This document shows, in pieces, positions 23,580 to 31,631 of a stretch of DNA of 51,835 nucleotides (positions are counted from its first letter, which is position 1; each line of letters opens with the position of its first letter). The notes under the pieces are model-generated. The model saw only the letters and a list, made by a program, of their open reading frames with translations, ran no database searches and was not told the origin of the DNA. Source of the DNA: Prevotella sp. UBA4268 (lineage in GTDB: Bacteria > Bacteroidota > Bacteroidia > Bacteroidales > Bacteroidaceae); contig DGWC01000072.1 in assembly GCA_002395135.1 (NCBI GenBank), positions 1 through 51,835 of the forward strand, in the 5' to 3' direction. A program made the position numbers and the translations under genes.

Positions 23580-25715
23580 ATGAAAAGATTTGTAGGAGCC
23601 TTTTTGATGGCTGTTATCGCTTTGGCAGCAAGCGCTGTTCCTGCCAAGCGCGGCATATGGAAAACCGTTTTGTTGAACAGCGGCGAACAAATCAGGGTGC
23701 AACTCTGCGGCGACGAGTTCCTTCATTATTGGAAAGACGCGCAGGGAGTGGCCTACAACGAGGATGAGCAGACGGGACGCTACGTCCCCGTTTCACTTGC
23801 CGAGCAGGCTGCCAAAGCCTCGGCAAAGCGCAAGAGTGTGCGCCGTCTGCAGCAGGCACGCCGCGCCAAGAACGTGCGCCAGCGAAGCGCATACATTGGC
23901 AAGAAGAAGGGACTGATTATCCTGGCCCAGTTCTCCGACCGGAAATTCAAGGCCGGCCACGACAAGGCCCTCTATGAGCAGATTGCCAACAAGCGCGGCT
24001 TCACCTCTTCCGCAGGCTTCGTGGGCAGCGTGAAAGACTATTTCTTTGACCAGAGCAACGGCCAGTTCGAATTAGACTTCGACGTGGTGGGACCAGTAAC
24101 CCTGAGTCACAACAGTCTTTACTATGGAAAGAACGTGCCCGACAACGACGATGGCGATGACATCCGGCCGGGAGAGATGGCCGAAGAAGCCTGCAAACTG
24201 GTGAAAGACAGCGTAAACTTCAAGGACTACGACTGGGCCGGCGACGGCGAGGTTGACCAGGTGTTCGTGGTCTATGCCGGACAGGGCGAGCAAAACGGCG
24301 GTGACAAGAACACCATCTGGCCCCACATGTGGAGCCTGTCAGAGGCTGTCGGCCGCACATTATCGCTCGACGGAGTGAAAATAGACACCTATGCCTGCAG
24401 TTCCGAACTGGGCGATGGTAGTGAAATAGACGGCATCGGAGCCTTCTGCCATGAGTTCTCCCACTGTCTGGGATTGCCCGATTTCTATGACACCTCCGGC
24501 AATGAGGACCAAAGCAATTTCGGCATGGATTCATGGAGCCTGATGGACTATGGCTGCTACAATGGCGACTCCTTCATTCCGTGCGGCTATACCAGTTACG
24601 AGCGCATGTGGTGCGGATGGAAGGAGCCCATCGAACTGAAAGAAGAAACACAGGTGAGCGGCATGACCGCCATTGCCGACGGCGGCGACACCTATATTAT
24701 ATATAACCAGGGCCATCCCGACGAATACTATCTGCTGGAAAACCGCCAGTTGGTGGGCTGGGACCGCGAATCCTACGGCCACGGCCTGCTGGTAATCCAT
24801 GTAGACTATGATGACTACGTATGGGAGGCAAACGAGGTGAACAACGATCCCGCCCATCAGCGCTGCACCATCGTGCATGCCGACAACAAAGACGGCGTGT
24901 CCGTCTCCGACCTTGCCGGCGATCCCTTCCCCTATCAGAAGCGTGACAGTCTGACCAACCGCTCGGTGCCTGCGGCCAAACTCTTCAACAAGAACACCGA
25001 CGGCAGCAAGTATCTCAACTACGCCATACGCAACATCAAGGAGAGCAGCGACGGAGTCATCTCGTTCTCATTCGCTCCCGACACCCAGGCGAGTCAGGAA
25101 ACCGTCATCACGGGCGACACTTTCTTCTATGAGTCGTTCAACAAATGCAATGGAAAAGGCGGTAACGACGGCAAGTGGAGCGGAAGCATTGCCTCTGGTA
25201 AGGCGAATGTTGACAACGCGGGATGGGAGAGCGCCAATTACTACGGAGGCGACCAGTGCCTGAGAGTGGGCAGCGGAAAGAACTTCGGCGTGCTCACCTC
25301 GCCCACCATCAAACTGGAAAGCGGCGTGGAATACCAACTCTCGTTCAAGGCCGCCCCGTGGGGAAGCGAGTCGAACTTCATGCGCGTGAGTGTAGCCGAC
25401 GGCGGCAACGCCACGCTTTCCACGACCATGTTTGATGATATGAAGACAGAAGAATGGAACGCCCATGTGACCGACCTGACCGGCAGCGGCAGCGTGCGCC
25501 TGGAGTTCATGTCTAACAAGAACCGTTTCTTCATCGATGAAGTGCTCATCCAGCGCAAGTCGTCGTCAGAGACGGGCATCCGCGAGATGAAAGCGGGCAG
25601 CCTGCAGTCGGCACAAGGTGGCATCTACAGTCTTGACGGCCGCTACTTGGGCACCGACTTCAATGCCCTCCGTCCCGGCATCTACATCGTGGGCGGCAGG
25701 AAGGTGGCTAAATAA
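23580..25715 (+). CDS. Secreted M6-family metallopeptidase with C-terminal sorting-like tail
   Basis: A 711-aa secreted zinc protease. Signal peptide (MKRFVGAFLMAVIALAASAV), a propeptide-like N-terminal section rich in basic residues to about 105, then the M6 catalytic domain from KKGLIILAQFSD, with zinc motif CHEFSHCLGLPDFYD (about residues 290-305; HExxHxxGxxD) and the downstream Met-turn-like SWSLMDYG. Residues about 500-675 form a jelly-roll, MAM/CBM-like domain (TFFYESFNKCNGKGG). The tail from residue about 680 (GIYSLDGRYLG ... GIYIVGGRKVAK) matches the short C-terminal signal common on Prevotella secreted proteins, suggesting type IX secretion. It is followed by a hairpin that is also part of repeat array B. 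Confidence 0.88.
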   Translation: MKRFVGAFLMAVIALAASAVPAKRGIWKTVLLNSGEQIRVQLCGDEFLHYWKDAQGVAYNEDEQTGRYVPVSLAEQAAKASAKRKSVRRLQQARRAKNVRQRSAYIGKKKGLIILAQFSDRKFKAGHDKALYEQIANKRGFTSSAGFVGSVKDYFFDQSNGQFELDFDVVGPVTLSHNSLYYGKNVPDNDDGDDIRPGEMAEEACKLVKDSVNFKDYDWAGDGEVDQVFVVYAGQGEQNGGDKNTIWPHMWSLSEAVGRTLSLDGVKIDTYACSSELGDGSEIDGIGAFCHEFSHCLGLPDFYDTSGNEDQSNFGMDSWSLMDYGCYNGDSFIPCGYTSYERMWCGWKEPIELKEETQVSGMTAIADGGDTYIIYNQGHPDEYYLLENRQLVGWDRESYGHGLLVIHVDYDDYVWEANEVNNDPAHQRCTIVHADNKDGVSVSDLAGDPFPYQKRDSLTNRSVPAAKLFNKNTDGSKYLNYAIRNIKESSDGVISFSFAPDTQASQETVITGDTFFYESFNKCNGKGGNDGKWSGSIASGKANVDNAGWESANYYGGDQCLRVGSGKNFGVLTSPTIKLESGVEYQLSFKAAPWGSESNFMRVSVADGGNATLSTTMFDDMKTEEWNAHVTDLTGSGSVRLEFMSNKNRFFIDEVLIQRKSSSETGIREMKAGSLQSAQGGIYSLDGRYLGTDFNALRPGIYIVGGRKVAK

Positions 25716-25745
25716 CTCTTACAGAGCGTTTGCCCTGCATATAGG

Positions 25746-25980
25746 AAAGTGGCGCTATGGCATTGCCGTAGTGCCACTTTTCTGCTCCCATAGCAGTGGT
25801 TTCGAGCCTGCAAGGTGGCGGAGCGCTTCAGCAAATTAATATAATTTACCGTGCAAATTAAATTGATTTACTTTTCAAATTAAATTGATTTACCGTGCAA
25901 ATTATATTAATTTACTTTTCCGCGGTGCCGCTTTCGGGGAGGCAAAGTGCCTGTTTCACGGCTGCGAAGCGGCACTTCCG
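25746..25980. repeat. 22-bp lattice repeat array B
   Basis: Eleven positions on an exact 22-bp grid (centres 25752, 25774, 25796, 25818, 25840, 25862, 25884, 25906, 25928, 25950, 25972) fill the gap between convergent genes. Four AT-rich units have AAAT/ATTT arms and cores TAATATA, TAAATTG, TAAATTG, TATATTA (first and fourth are reverse complements) with linkers ACCGTGC and ACTTTTC alternating. The right-hand GC-rich units carry TGCCG, AAAG-TGCCT-GTTT and GAAG-CGGCA-CTTC. The two left-most units pair as the terminator-like hairpin AAAGTGGC/GCCACTTTT (25746-25782) behind the M6 gene. 25818 is the weakest position. Confidence 0.75.
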
Positions 25981-25999
25981 GGCGTGCTGTTAACAACAA

Positions 26000-26027
26000 A
26001 AGAGGATGCACGTGGGTGCATCCTCTT
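26000..26027 (-). terminator. Terminator of the SusC/D-BACON operon
   Basis: Perfect 11-bp inverted repeat (AAGAGGATGCA / TGCATCCTCTT) with a 6-nt loop; on the minus strand it is followed by TTTTGTTGTT. It lies 36 bp beyond the BACON lipoprotein stop codon. Confidence 0.72.
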
Positions 26028-26063
26028 GGTTAATGTACGACTGATGAGTTTTTACTCTTTCGA

Positions 26064-27377
26064 TTACAACTTCACCAGATAGCAGTAAGGCAAGGTGAGG
26101 TAGGATCCCTTGTAGCCGTCGTATCCTCCTTCGCCATACGCAAATCTGAGCGCATAGAACTCGTAGTCTTTGTAAACGGCACTGAAATCAAAGAAGATAC
26201 CGTCTTCGTCTTCTGTGAGGCTTGCAGTTGCATAAGGCAGCGAGGTGTTCCTTACTCTATAGATCTTATTGTCAGCACTGAGCATCATGACAAAGTTGGA
26301 GAGTATGTATTCCACACCGTCCTTCGTGTAAGTGGCGTCAGTGTCGTATTCGTTGGGCACGGTGAACGTCTCTGTTGCTGCGTCTAGGGTGATGGGCAGC
26401 ACGATGCCAGCCAGTGAGCCGGTTGCAAAGGTGAGCGTTCCCTCGGTGTCGCTGGTGGTTTCCAGAATCATACCCATTTGTTTCCAGCCACTTGAATAGT
26501 ACATCAAGAAGTATGCACCCTGGATGTCTTTCACGAAGTCGAACTGAGAAACGACGAGCGTCTTGGTTACTGTACCCGACTGGATATTAACTGTACCAAA
26601 GCGTCTCCAACCAGTTTCGTTAGCACTGTTCACTTCGCACACCACCTGATTGGTCTTTGAGTCGAAACTGGCGGTGATCCATTCGTCCTGGCTTTCCACG
26701 GTGACTGGGCGCGAGTGGTTCAGACCCACTCTGAGTGTCTCGGGATCGTTGTTCTTGGTTCTGACGGTGTCAGCGTCGAGGTCGAGCAGCATGCCGATTT
26801 GGGTGATGAGCACCTTGTCCTGGATGCCGTTCATGTCTACGGTTACATAGCCTTCGCGAGGCTCTGCGTTGTCATTGTCCTGGGCTGTTACTTCAATCTG
26901 GCTGGTTTCGTTGTTGAACGTTGCCGTGAGCCAGTCAACACCGCTCTGAACCGTGACGTTGCTGCTGTGCACCACGTCGATGTTCAGTTTGGCCTGATAG
27001 TCGCCCATCTCATACTCAAGACCGTCGGCCAGACCGTAAATACTGCTCTTCTGTGTGGCGGTCACTTCGGCTTCTGTGTCACCGGCCTTCAGTTTAATCA
27101 GTGCCGATCTTCCGTTCAGTGTGATGTTCGGACTGGCATTCAGGTTCACCGTGTTGCCGCTTACCGACAGCGTGAGCCAGTTGGCATCGGTGGTTGCAGT
27201 GAGCGCCTGGTTGGTGCTGACAACGATGTTGCCGGTTCCTCCGTCAGATTCAAACAGCACGTCTACACTGGCTACTTCCAGTTTCGGTGTAGCCTGGTAT
27301 GTGGCATCGTCGTCACCGCATGCCGTGAACAAGGTCACGGCTGCGATGATTGCGAATATACTAAATACTTTTTTCAT
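26064..27377 (-). CDS. BACON-domain surface lipoprotein
   Basis: A 437-aa lipoprotein with lipobox LFTAC (Cys at about 20) followed by GDDD, a Bacteroidetes surface-export-like acidic stretch. Three consecutive BACON-like beta-sandwich repeats follow (ANWLTLSVSG, VDWLTATFNN, DEWITASFDS are the characteristic W-L/I-T strands), covering about residues 30-270, then a C-terminal region of about 150 aa resembling a lipid- or ligand-binding barrel (IQGAYFLMYYSSGWK). BACON domains are thought to bind carbohydrate or mucin. It is the last gene of the five-gene SusC/SusD operon (18-bp gap), so it probably assists substrate capture at the cell surface. Confidence 0.82.
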   Translation of the reverse strand: MKKVFSIFAIIAAVTLFTACGDDDATYQATPKLEVASVDVLFESDGGTGNIVVSTNQALTATTDANWLTLSVSGNTVNLNASPNITLNGRSALIKLKAGDTEAEVTATQKSSIYGLADGLEYEMGDYQAKLNIDVVHSSNVTVQSGVDWLTATFNNETSQIEVTAQDNDNAEPREGYVTVDMNGIQDKVLITQIGMLLDLDADTVRTKNNDPETLRVGLNHSRPVTVESQDEWITASFDSKTNQVVCEVNSANETGWRRFGTVNIQSGTVTKTLVVSQFDFVKDIQGAYFLMYYSSGWKQMGMILETTSDTEGTLTFATGSLAGIVLPITLDAATETFTVPNEYDTDATYTKDGVEYILSNFVMMLSADNKIYRVRNTSLPYATASLTEDEDGIFFDFSAVYKDYEFYALRFAYGEGGYDGYKGSYLTLPYCYLVKL

Positions 27378-27395
27378 GTTTCTTATGCTTTAGGT

Positions 27396-28934
27396 TTAGT
27401 TGTTAAATGGGGTAGACACAGCCTTTGTCACCACGGTGAAGTAGTTGGCCGAGTTGTTGTCGTCAGTCAGCGTGAAGTAGGTGGGCTGCGACTCGCTGTC
27501 GGCTGTGAGGGTGAAGGTGGTGCTTGTCAGATAGTTGATGAACGTAGAATAGCCATGGCTGTAATACCATCCACCGTTGCCGTTCAAGTCGTTGCGGGCA
27601 GAGTTGTATACAAACTTCACCTTGTCGCCACCGATAAACTGCAAGTCGAGTGCAATCAAGCCTGCGTAATTGCCGCTGGTGAAGTAGATACCAAAGCCTG
27701 TGGCAAATGTAGGATTATTGTACGTGGTGAATGCCATGACGTTGATTACCTCGCCCTCGCTGTCTGACAGGGTCTTGCAGGCCATGTAGGTGGGCTGCAG
27801 GGCTGCACTGAACTTGCTGAATGCAAAGTAGAGGTCGCTGTCGGCAAAGATGCGGTTGAGCGGCACCTGAGAGACGGTGATGGTGGCCTTTTCGCCGCTT
27901 GCCTCCACGGTGATGGTGCCAGAGCGCGGTTCGCCCGTGGTATTCTCTTCCACGTCAATCTTCAGGTCCTTGCCGCTGACGCTTACCTTCAGCCAACTGT
28001 CGTTAGCCGTATAGGTGAACTTGTCGGCCAGGTTGAAGTGATACTCAAGCGTTGAGGCTGAATTGCCGACCGAGACAGACTCGCCCACGTTGTTGATAAC
28101 GATAGAGGGCAGCAGCAGTCCGGTGAACACCACGCTGGGATCCTCCTGCGAGGTGAACGTAGCATTCTCTTCATTATACTTGAACACCTGCACTTGCTTG
28201 CCAGAGAGGGTGGCAGGCTCGTAGAGCGTGAATCCGTTGTTGTCGAAGCAGAAGGCCGTTTCGATGGCTTCCTCGCCCTCGGGCACGTCGATGCCGATGT
28301 AGCGGTCGTTGGTAAAGAAGTTGAGCGTGTATTCCTTGCCGTCGATGGTGGCTACAGCCCTGTCGAACACCAGGTTGCTGACAAACTCGTTCAGTTCGGT
28401 CTGATAGTCGGCAATGTCCTGCGTTATGCGGTGCATGTACATGAGATTGCCCGAGCGGGTTCCCTTCAGTGTGATGGTGTTTTCGTCTTCGCTGATGTTC
28501 ATGATGATGAACAGGAAGTCACCCTTGTAGGCCTCGTAGCCGCCTGCTCCCGTTCCGCTGCTGGGGGTAGAGAAGAGGTGCAGGTATTTATTGTATGTGT
28601 CGAAGCAGAGCACTGGTCCTGCCTCGTTGCTGAGCGTATAGGCAGAGGTGATGGGCTCTGTGACATCCTCAGCCAGTTCTGTGCATACAGTGACGTTGTC
28701 TTCATCAAACTTCATGGTGAACGAATAGCCTCCGTAGTCTTGTGTGGGGTGGGGGAACATGTCGAGCACCCATCCGTGTTCAGAACTTGTCAGCACTCGT
28801 CTGGTCTTTTCGAGATACTCCTTGGTGCGTATGGATGCGGGCTTGTCGAAGACATCTTCCTGGTCTTTCAGACAAGAAGTGAGCAGCAACGCCGGCAGCA
28901 TCAGCAGCAAATATGCAAATATTTTCTTTTTCAT
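27396..28934 (-). CDS. DUF4302-type lipoprotein with BACON-like domain
   Basis: A 512-aa lipoprotein, lipobox LLTSC. The N-terminal part (RTKEYLEKTRRVLTSSEHGWVLDMFPHPTQDYGGY, shown as key residues W, D, Y, G) is the conserved start of DUF4302 proteins that accompany certain SusC/SusD pairs; a BACON-like segment lies at about 285-365 (DSWLKVSVSGKDLKIDV), followed by a C-terminal domain similar in layout to that of the neighbouring BACON lipoprotein. Its function is unknown; genomic context implies surface recognition or processing of the imported ligand. Fourth gene of the operon, 17 bp after the HExxH lipoprotein gene. Confidence 0.8.
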   Translation of the reverse strand: MKKKIFAYLLLMLPALLLTSCLKDQEDVFDKPASIRTKEYLEKTRRVLTSSEHGWVLDMFPHPTQDYGGYSFTMKFDEDNVTVCTELAEDVTEPITSAYTLSNEAGPVLCFDTYNKYLHLFSTPSSGTGAGGYEAYKGDFLFIIMNISEDENTITLKGTRSGNLMYMHRITQDIADYQTELNEFVSNLVFDRAVATIDGKEYTLNFFTNDRYIGIDVPEGEEAIETAFCFDNNGFTLYEPATLSGKQVQVFKYNEENATFTSQEDPSVVFTGLLLPSIVINNVGESVSVGNSASTLEYHFNLADKFTYTANDSWLKVSVSGKDLKIDVEENTTGEPRSGTITVEASGEKATITVSQVPLNRIFADSDLYFAFSKFSAALQPTYMACKTLSDSEGEVINVMAFTTYNNPTFATGFGIYFTSGNYAGLIALDLQFIGGDKVKFVYNSARNDLNGNGGWYYSHGYSTFINYLTSTTFTLTADSESQPTYFTLTDDNNSANYFTVVTKAVSTPFNN

Positions 28935-28951
28935 TGTCAGTCCTCCTTGGT

Positions 28952-29914
28952 TTAATTGGTTCCACTGTTGATAGTCAAGTCGGTCAGGTCAACCTTTCCC
29001 GACGTAATATTACCTTGGCGGCGCAGAATGGTTGAACGCAGAACGTCGATGTCGATGCCCCATGTGGTGTACATATAGGCGCGGGCGATGTCGAGTTTCT
29101 GCTCAATGAGCGTGCGGCCGGGCTGTGTCTGGTCAGGATCGTCTTCATAAATGGCTTCAGCCTCTTTCATCCTGCTTTCCCACCACTTGGCATCGTGGGT
29201 GACATACTCGGAAACCATCTCGGCGAAGTCCTCCCTGTCGTTGGTCTGAGCATAGGCCGTGATGAATCCGCGCTTCAGGTAGTTGCTCCGGTAAGGCTCG
29301 GAGAACTGGCTGTCGCTGACATACGAACTCGGGGTTACCTGGCGGAACGAGGCTGGGTAGTCCTGCGTCTGGTTCAGGATGTGCACGAACTCGTGGTGGA
29401 TGGTCTTGATGTAATAGTGGTTCAGACCGTCGGCCACGTTATAGTTGTTGTCGTATGTGCCGTCGAGTACATCGTTCAGGAAGTTGATGCCTAACAGCAG
29501 GATCTTCTTTCCGCCTTCGGCTGTTCCGAGGATGATGGAGCCGTTGTTCTGATATTCCCACACACCGCTCAGGAAGAACATCTTCGGGAAGTTGGCGCGG
29601 GTGAACTCAATGCCGGCAATCTCGTTGTAGGTCTCCACACACAGGTATTTCACCAGGTGGGCCATCTTGATAGACTGCTCCATGTCGGCCGGGACAGTGT
29701 AGTAGTCCAAGTCACTTTCTATCTCCTCATAACGATATTTGAAATCGATGTTATAAGGATTACGGAAATTCTCCTCGAGCCAGCGGTCGAATGCGTTCTT
29801 GCGATAGTTGTCGACGGTGATAACGCTTTCCGGCTCGATCTCGTCGCTGCTACATGCGCTGAAGAACAGCGGCAGCAGCATCAGAGGTACTATATATAAT
29901 ATGGTCTTTTTCAT
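28952..29914 (-). CDS. SusC/D-associated zinc metallohydrolase lipoprotein (HExxH)
   Basis: A 320-aa lipoprotein (lipobox FFSAC) with a zincin motif HHEFVHILNQ at about residues 170-180 and a possible third ligand in EDFAEMVSEY further on. It matches the family of substrate-import-associated zinc metallohydrolase lipoproteins that occur beside SusC/SusD in Bacteroidetes, suggesting that the imported substrate is a peptide or glycopeptide, or that a protein barrier must be cut; no activity is established to my knowledge. Third gene, 5 bp after susD. A truncated relative of its N-terminus lies at 35367-35522 on the other strand. Confidence 0.87.
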   Translation of the reverse strand: MKKTILYIVPLMLLPLFFSACSSDEIEPESVITVDNYRKNAFDRWLEENFRNPYNIDFKYRYEEIESDLDYYTVPADMEQSIKMAHLVKYLCVETYNEIAGIEFTRANFPKMFFLSGVWEYQNNGSIILGTAEGGKKILLLGINFLNDVLDGTYDNNYNVADGLNHYYIKTIHHEFVHILNQTQDYPASFRQVTPSSYVSDSQFSEPYRSNYLKRGFITAYAQTNDREDFAEMVSEYVTHDAKWWESRMKEAEAIYEDDPDQTQPGRTLIEQKLDIARAYMYTTWGIDIDVLRSTILRRQGNITSGKVDLTDLTINSGTN

Positions 29915-29919
29915 AATGC

Positions 29920-31584
29920 TTACTCTTTTTCACAAATATCAATTTCTGAATTACCAGGTTCCTTCTCGTCGCGCGGGTTCGGCTCGTAGCCGGCACTTAC
30001 CACATCCTGTGGAATCTGGATGGCGCGGCGCTTGTCGTCAACCGTCAGCCAGTCGGTAAACTCAACGGGATTGCCGGAAGCATCGATGGTGCGGCGCGGG
30101 ATTTCAATGCCCCAGCGCTTGATGTCGAACCAGCGCTTGCCCTCGTGGAGCGTTTCGTAGCGGCGGCAGGCCAGTACCAACTGAATCAGGCACTCCTGCG
30201 TAGAACCCTCTGCGTCGATGGCGAACTTGGGGTTGAGGTGCTTCCTGAGCGAACCGGCCACGTCGGCTTTTTGCTCAATGCTTCCGTCAGCGTTCTTCTT
30301 GTCGTAGGCATAGTCCAGACTCTTTATGTAAGTCTCTGCTTTCTGCGGAGTCAGCACATAGGTCTTAGCCCTGCTAACGTTGTCAATCCACAGGGTGAGG
30401 TCTTCGCAAGCCTTGTCATACTGCTTCAGCATGATGTAGGCTTCAGCACGGTTGAGCAGCACTTCGTCGCCCGTGAATGCGTTGTATACCGTATGAAAGT
30501 AGCCATTGCCCAGGTTGTCGGTATCCTCAAACAGAAAGGGCAGACGCCACATTGACCAGTAGTTGCGTGCTGTGTAGCGCTTTGGCGGCACGGCAAACGA
30601 TGAGTAATTGCCTCCCCAAAGACCAGCCAGGGCTGACAGCGTTTCAGTGGTTCCCAAATAAGAATTGTGCGTGTAGGCCTTTCCGGTACCCCATCCGCCG
30701 AAGTAAATTGGCTGGCTAGAGTAGGAGGTGAGCAGCAGCAGGTTGCAGTTGAGCGTTGGCTCAATCACGTGGTTGGCATAAGGATCCTGCTGATAGACAG
30801 CACCGTTGGGCATGGTGTTGAGCACGTCCCAGTCGCGCAGCATGGCCTTGGGATTCGTTCCGAGCACCACGTTGGCACACTCAATGGCCTTGTCGTATTT
30901 CTCATAATAGAGATAGAAACGGGTGGCGAAGGCATAGGCGGCATTCTTGTTGAAGTGATACTTCGGCACGTCATAGTAACTGTCGCCAACGTTGGGAAGG
31001 GCAGCCTCAATGTCGGCAGCGATGTGTGCATAGTTCTCATGCACGCTTTCGCGCTGATACTTGGGGTTGAGTTCTTTCTCTGTCTCGCTCACGAAAGAGA
31101 TGCCGACAGCGTTGGGGTCGTTGGAATCGTAATGAGTGGCAAAGAGGTTCACCAGCATGAAATGTGCATAGGCGCGGCACATCAGGGCTTCTGACTGCAT
31201 TTCCCTGAGTGTGGCGGTGGTAGCACCACCCATCGACTCAATACCTTCAAGGGCCATGTTGGCCGTTTCAATACACTGATAGAGGTCCATCCAGTAGTAA
31301 CGAGGATCCTGGTTGTTGGTCTCCGTGATATCTGTCCATGTGTAACATTGATCGATAAAACGCTCTTTATAACTGCTGTTCGACAGCACTTCGTCTACGT
31401 TGTCAGATGCATATTCCGTAAATGCCATGTGGTCATGGGTGGGATAGGCGGCCACAAGCAACTTCTGAATCTTTTCCACGGTGTTTGCCTCTGTTCGGTT
31501 GTCGGGCAGTGTGTCGAGGAAATCGTTGCATGAAACCAACCCCATGCTCAAGGCAAGAATTGATAATACTATATATTTCTTCAT
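29920..31584 (-). CDS. SusD/RagB family outer-membrane lipoprotein
   Basis: A 554-aa substrate-binding lid of a SusC/SusD importer. Lipobox GLVSC near residue 19, RagB/SusD-type N-terminal TPR half (IQKLLVAAYPTHDHMAF ... ALMCRAYAHFMLVNLFATHY) and the SusD C-terminal core ending (ETLHEGKRWFDIKRWGIE, DKRRAIQIPQDVVSAGYEPNP) are all recognisable. It sits 47 bp downstream of its SusC partner, and works with it as a lidded pore at the outer membrane. The substrate is unknown; no glycoside hydrolase is in the operon. Confidence 0.94.
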   Translation of the reverse strand: MKKYIVLSILALSMGLVSCNDFLDTLPDNRTEANTVEKIQKLLVAAYPTHDHMAFTEYASDNVDEVLSNSSYKERFIDQCYTWTDITETNNQDPRYYWMDLYQCIETANMALEGIESMGGATTATLREMQSEALMCRAYAHFMLVNLFATHYDSNDPNAVGISFVSETEKELNPKYQRESVHENYAHIAADIEAALPNVGDSYYDVPKYHFNKNAAYAFATRFYLYYEKYDKAIECANVVLGTNPKAMLRDWDVLNTMPNGAVYQQDPYANHVIEPTLNCNLLLLTSYSSQPIYFGGWGTGKAYTHNSYLGTTETLSALAGLWGGNYSSFAVPPKRYTARNYWSMWRLPFLFEDTDNLGNGYFHTVYNAFTGDEVLLNRAEAYIMLKQYDKACEDLTLWIDNVSRAKTYVLTPQKAETYIKSLDYAYDKKNADGSIEQKADVAGSLRKHLNPKFAIDAEGSTQECLIQLVLACRRYETLHEGKRWFDIKRWGIEIPRRTIDASGNPVEFTDWLTVDDKRRAIQIPQDVVSAGYEPNPRDEKEPGNSEIDICEKE

Positions 31585-31631
31585 AGTCGTAAATATTCTT
31601 TTATGGTTGTTGTCTATAATTACCTGAACCG

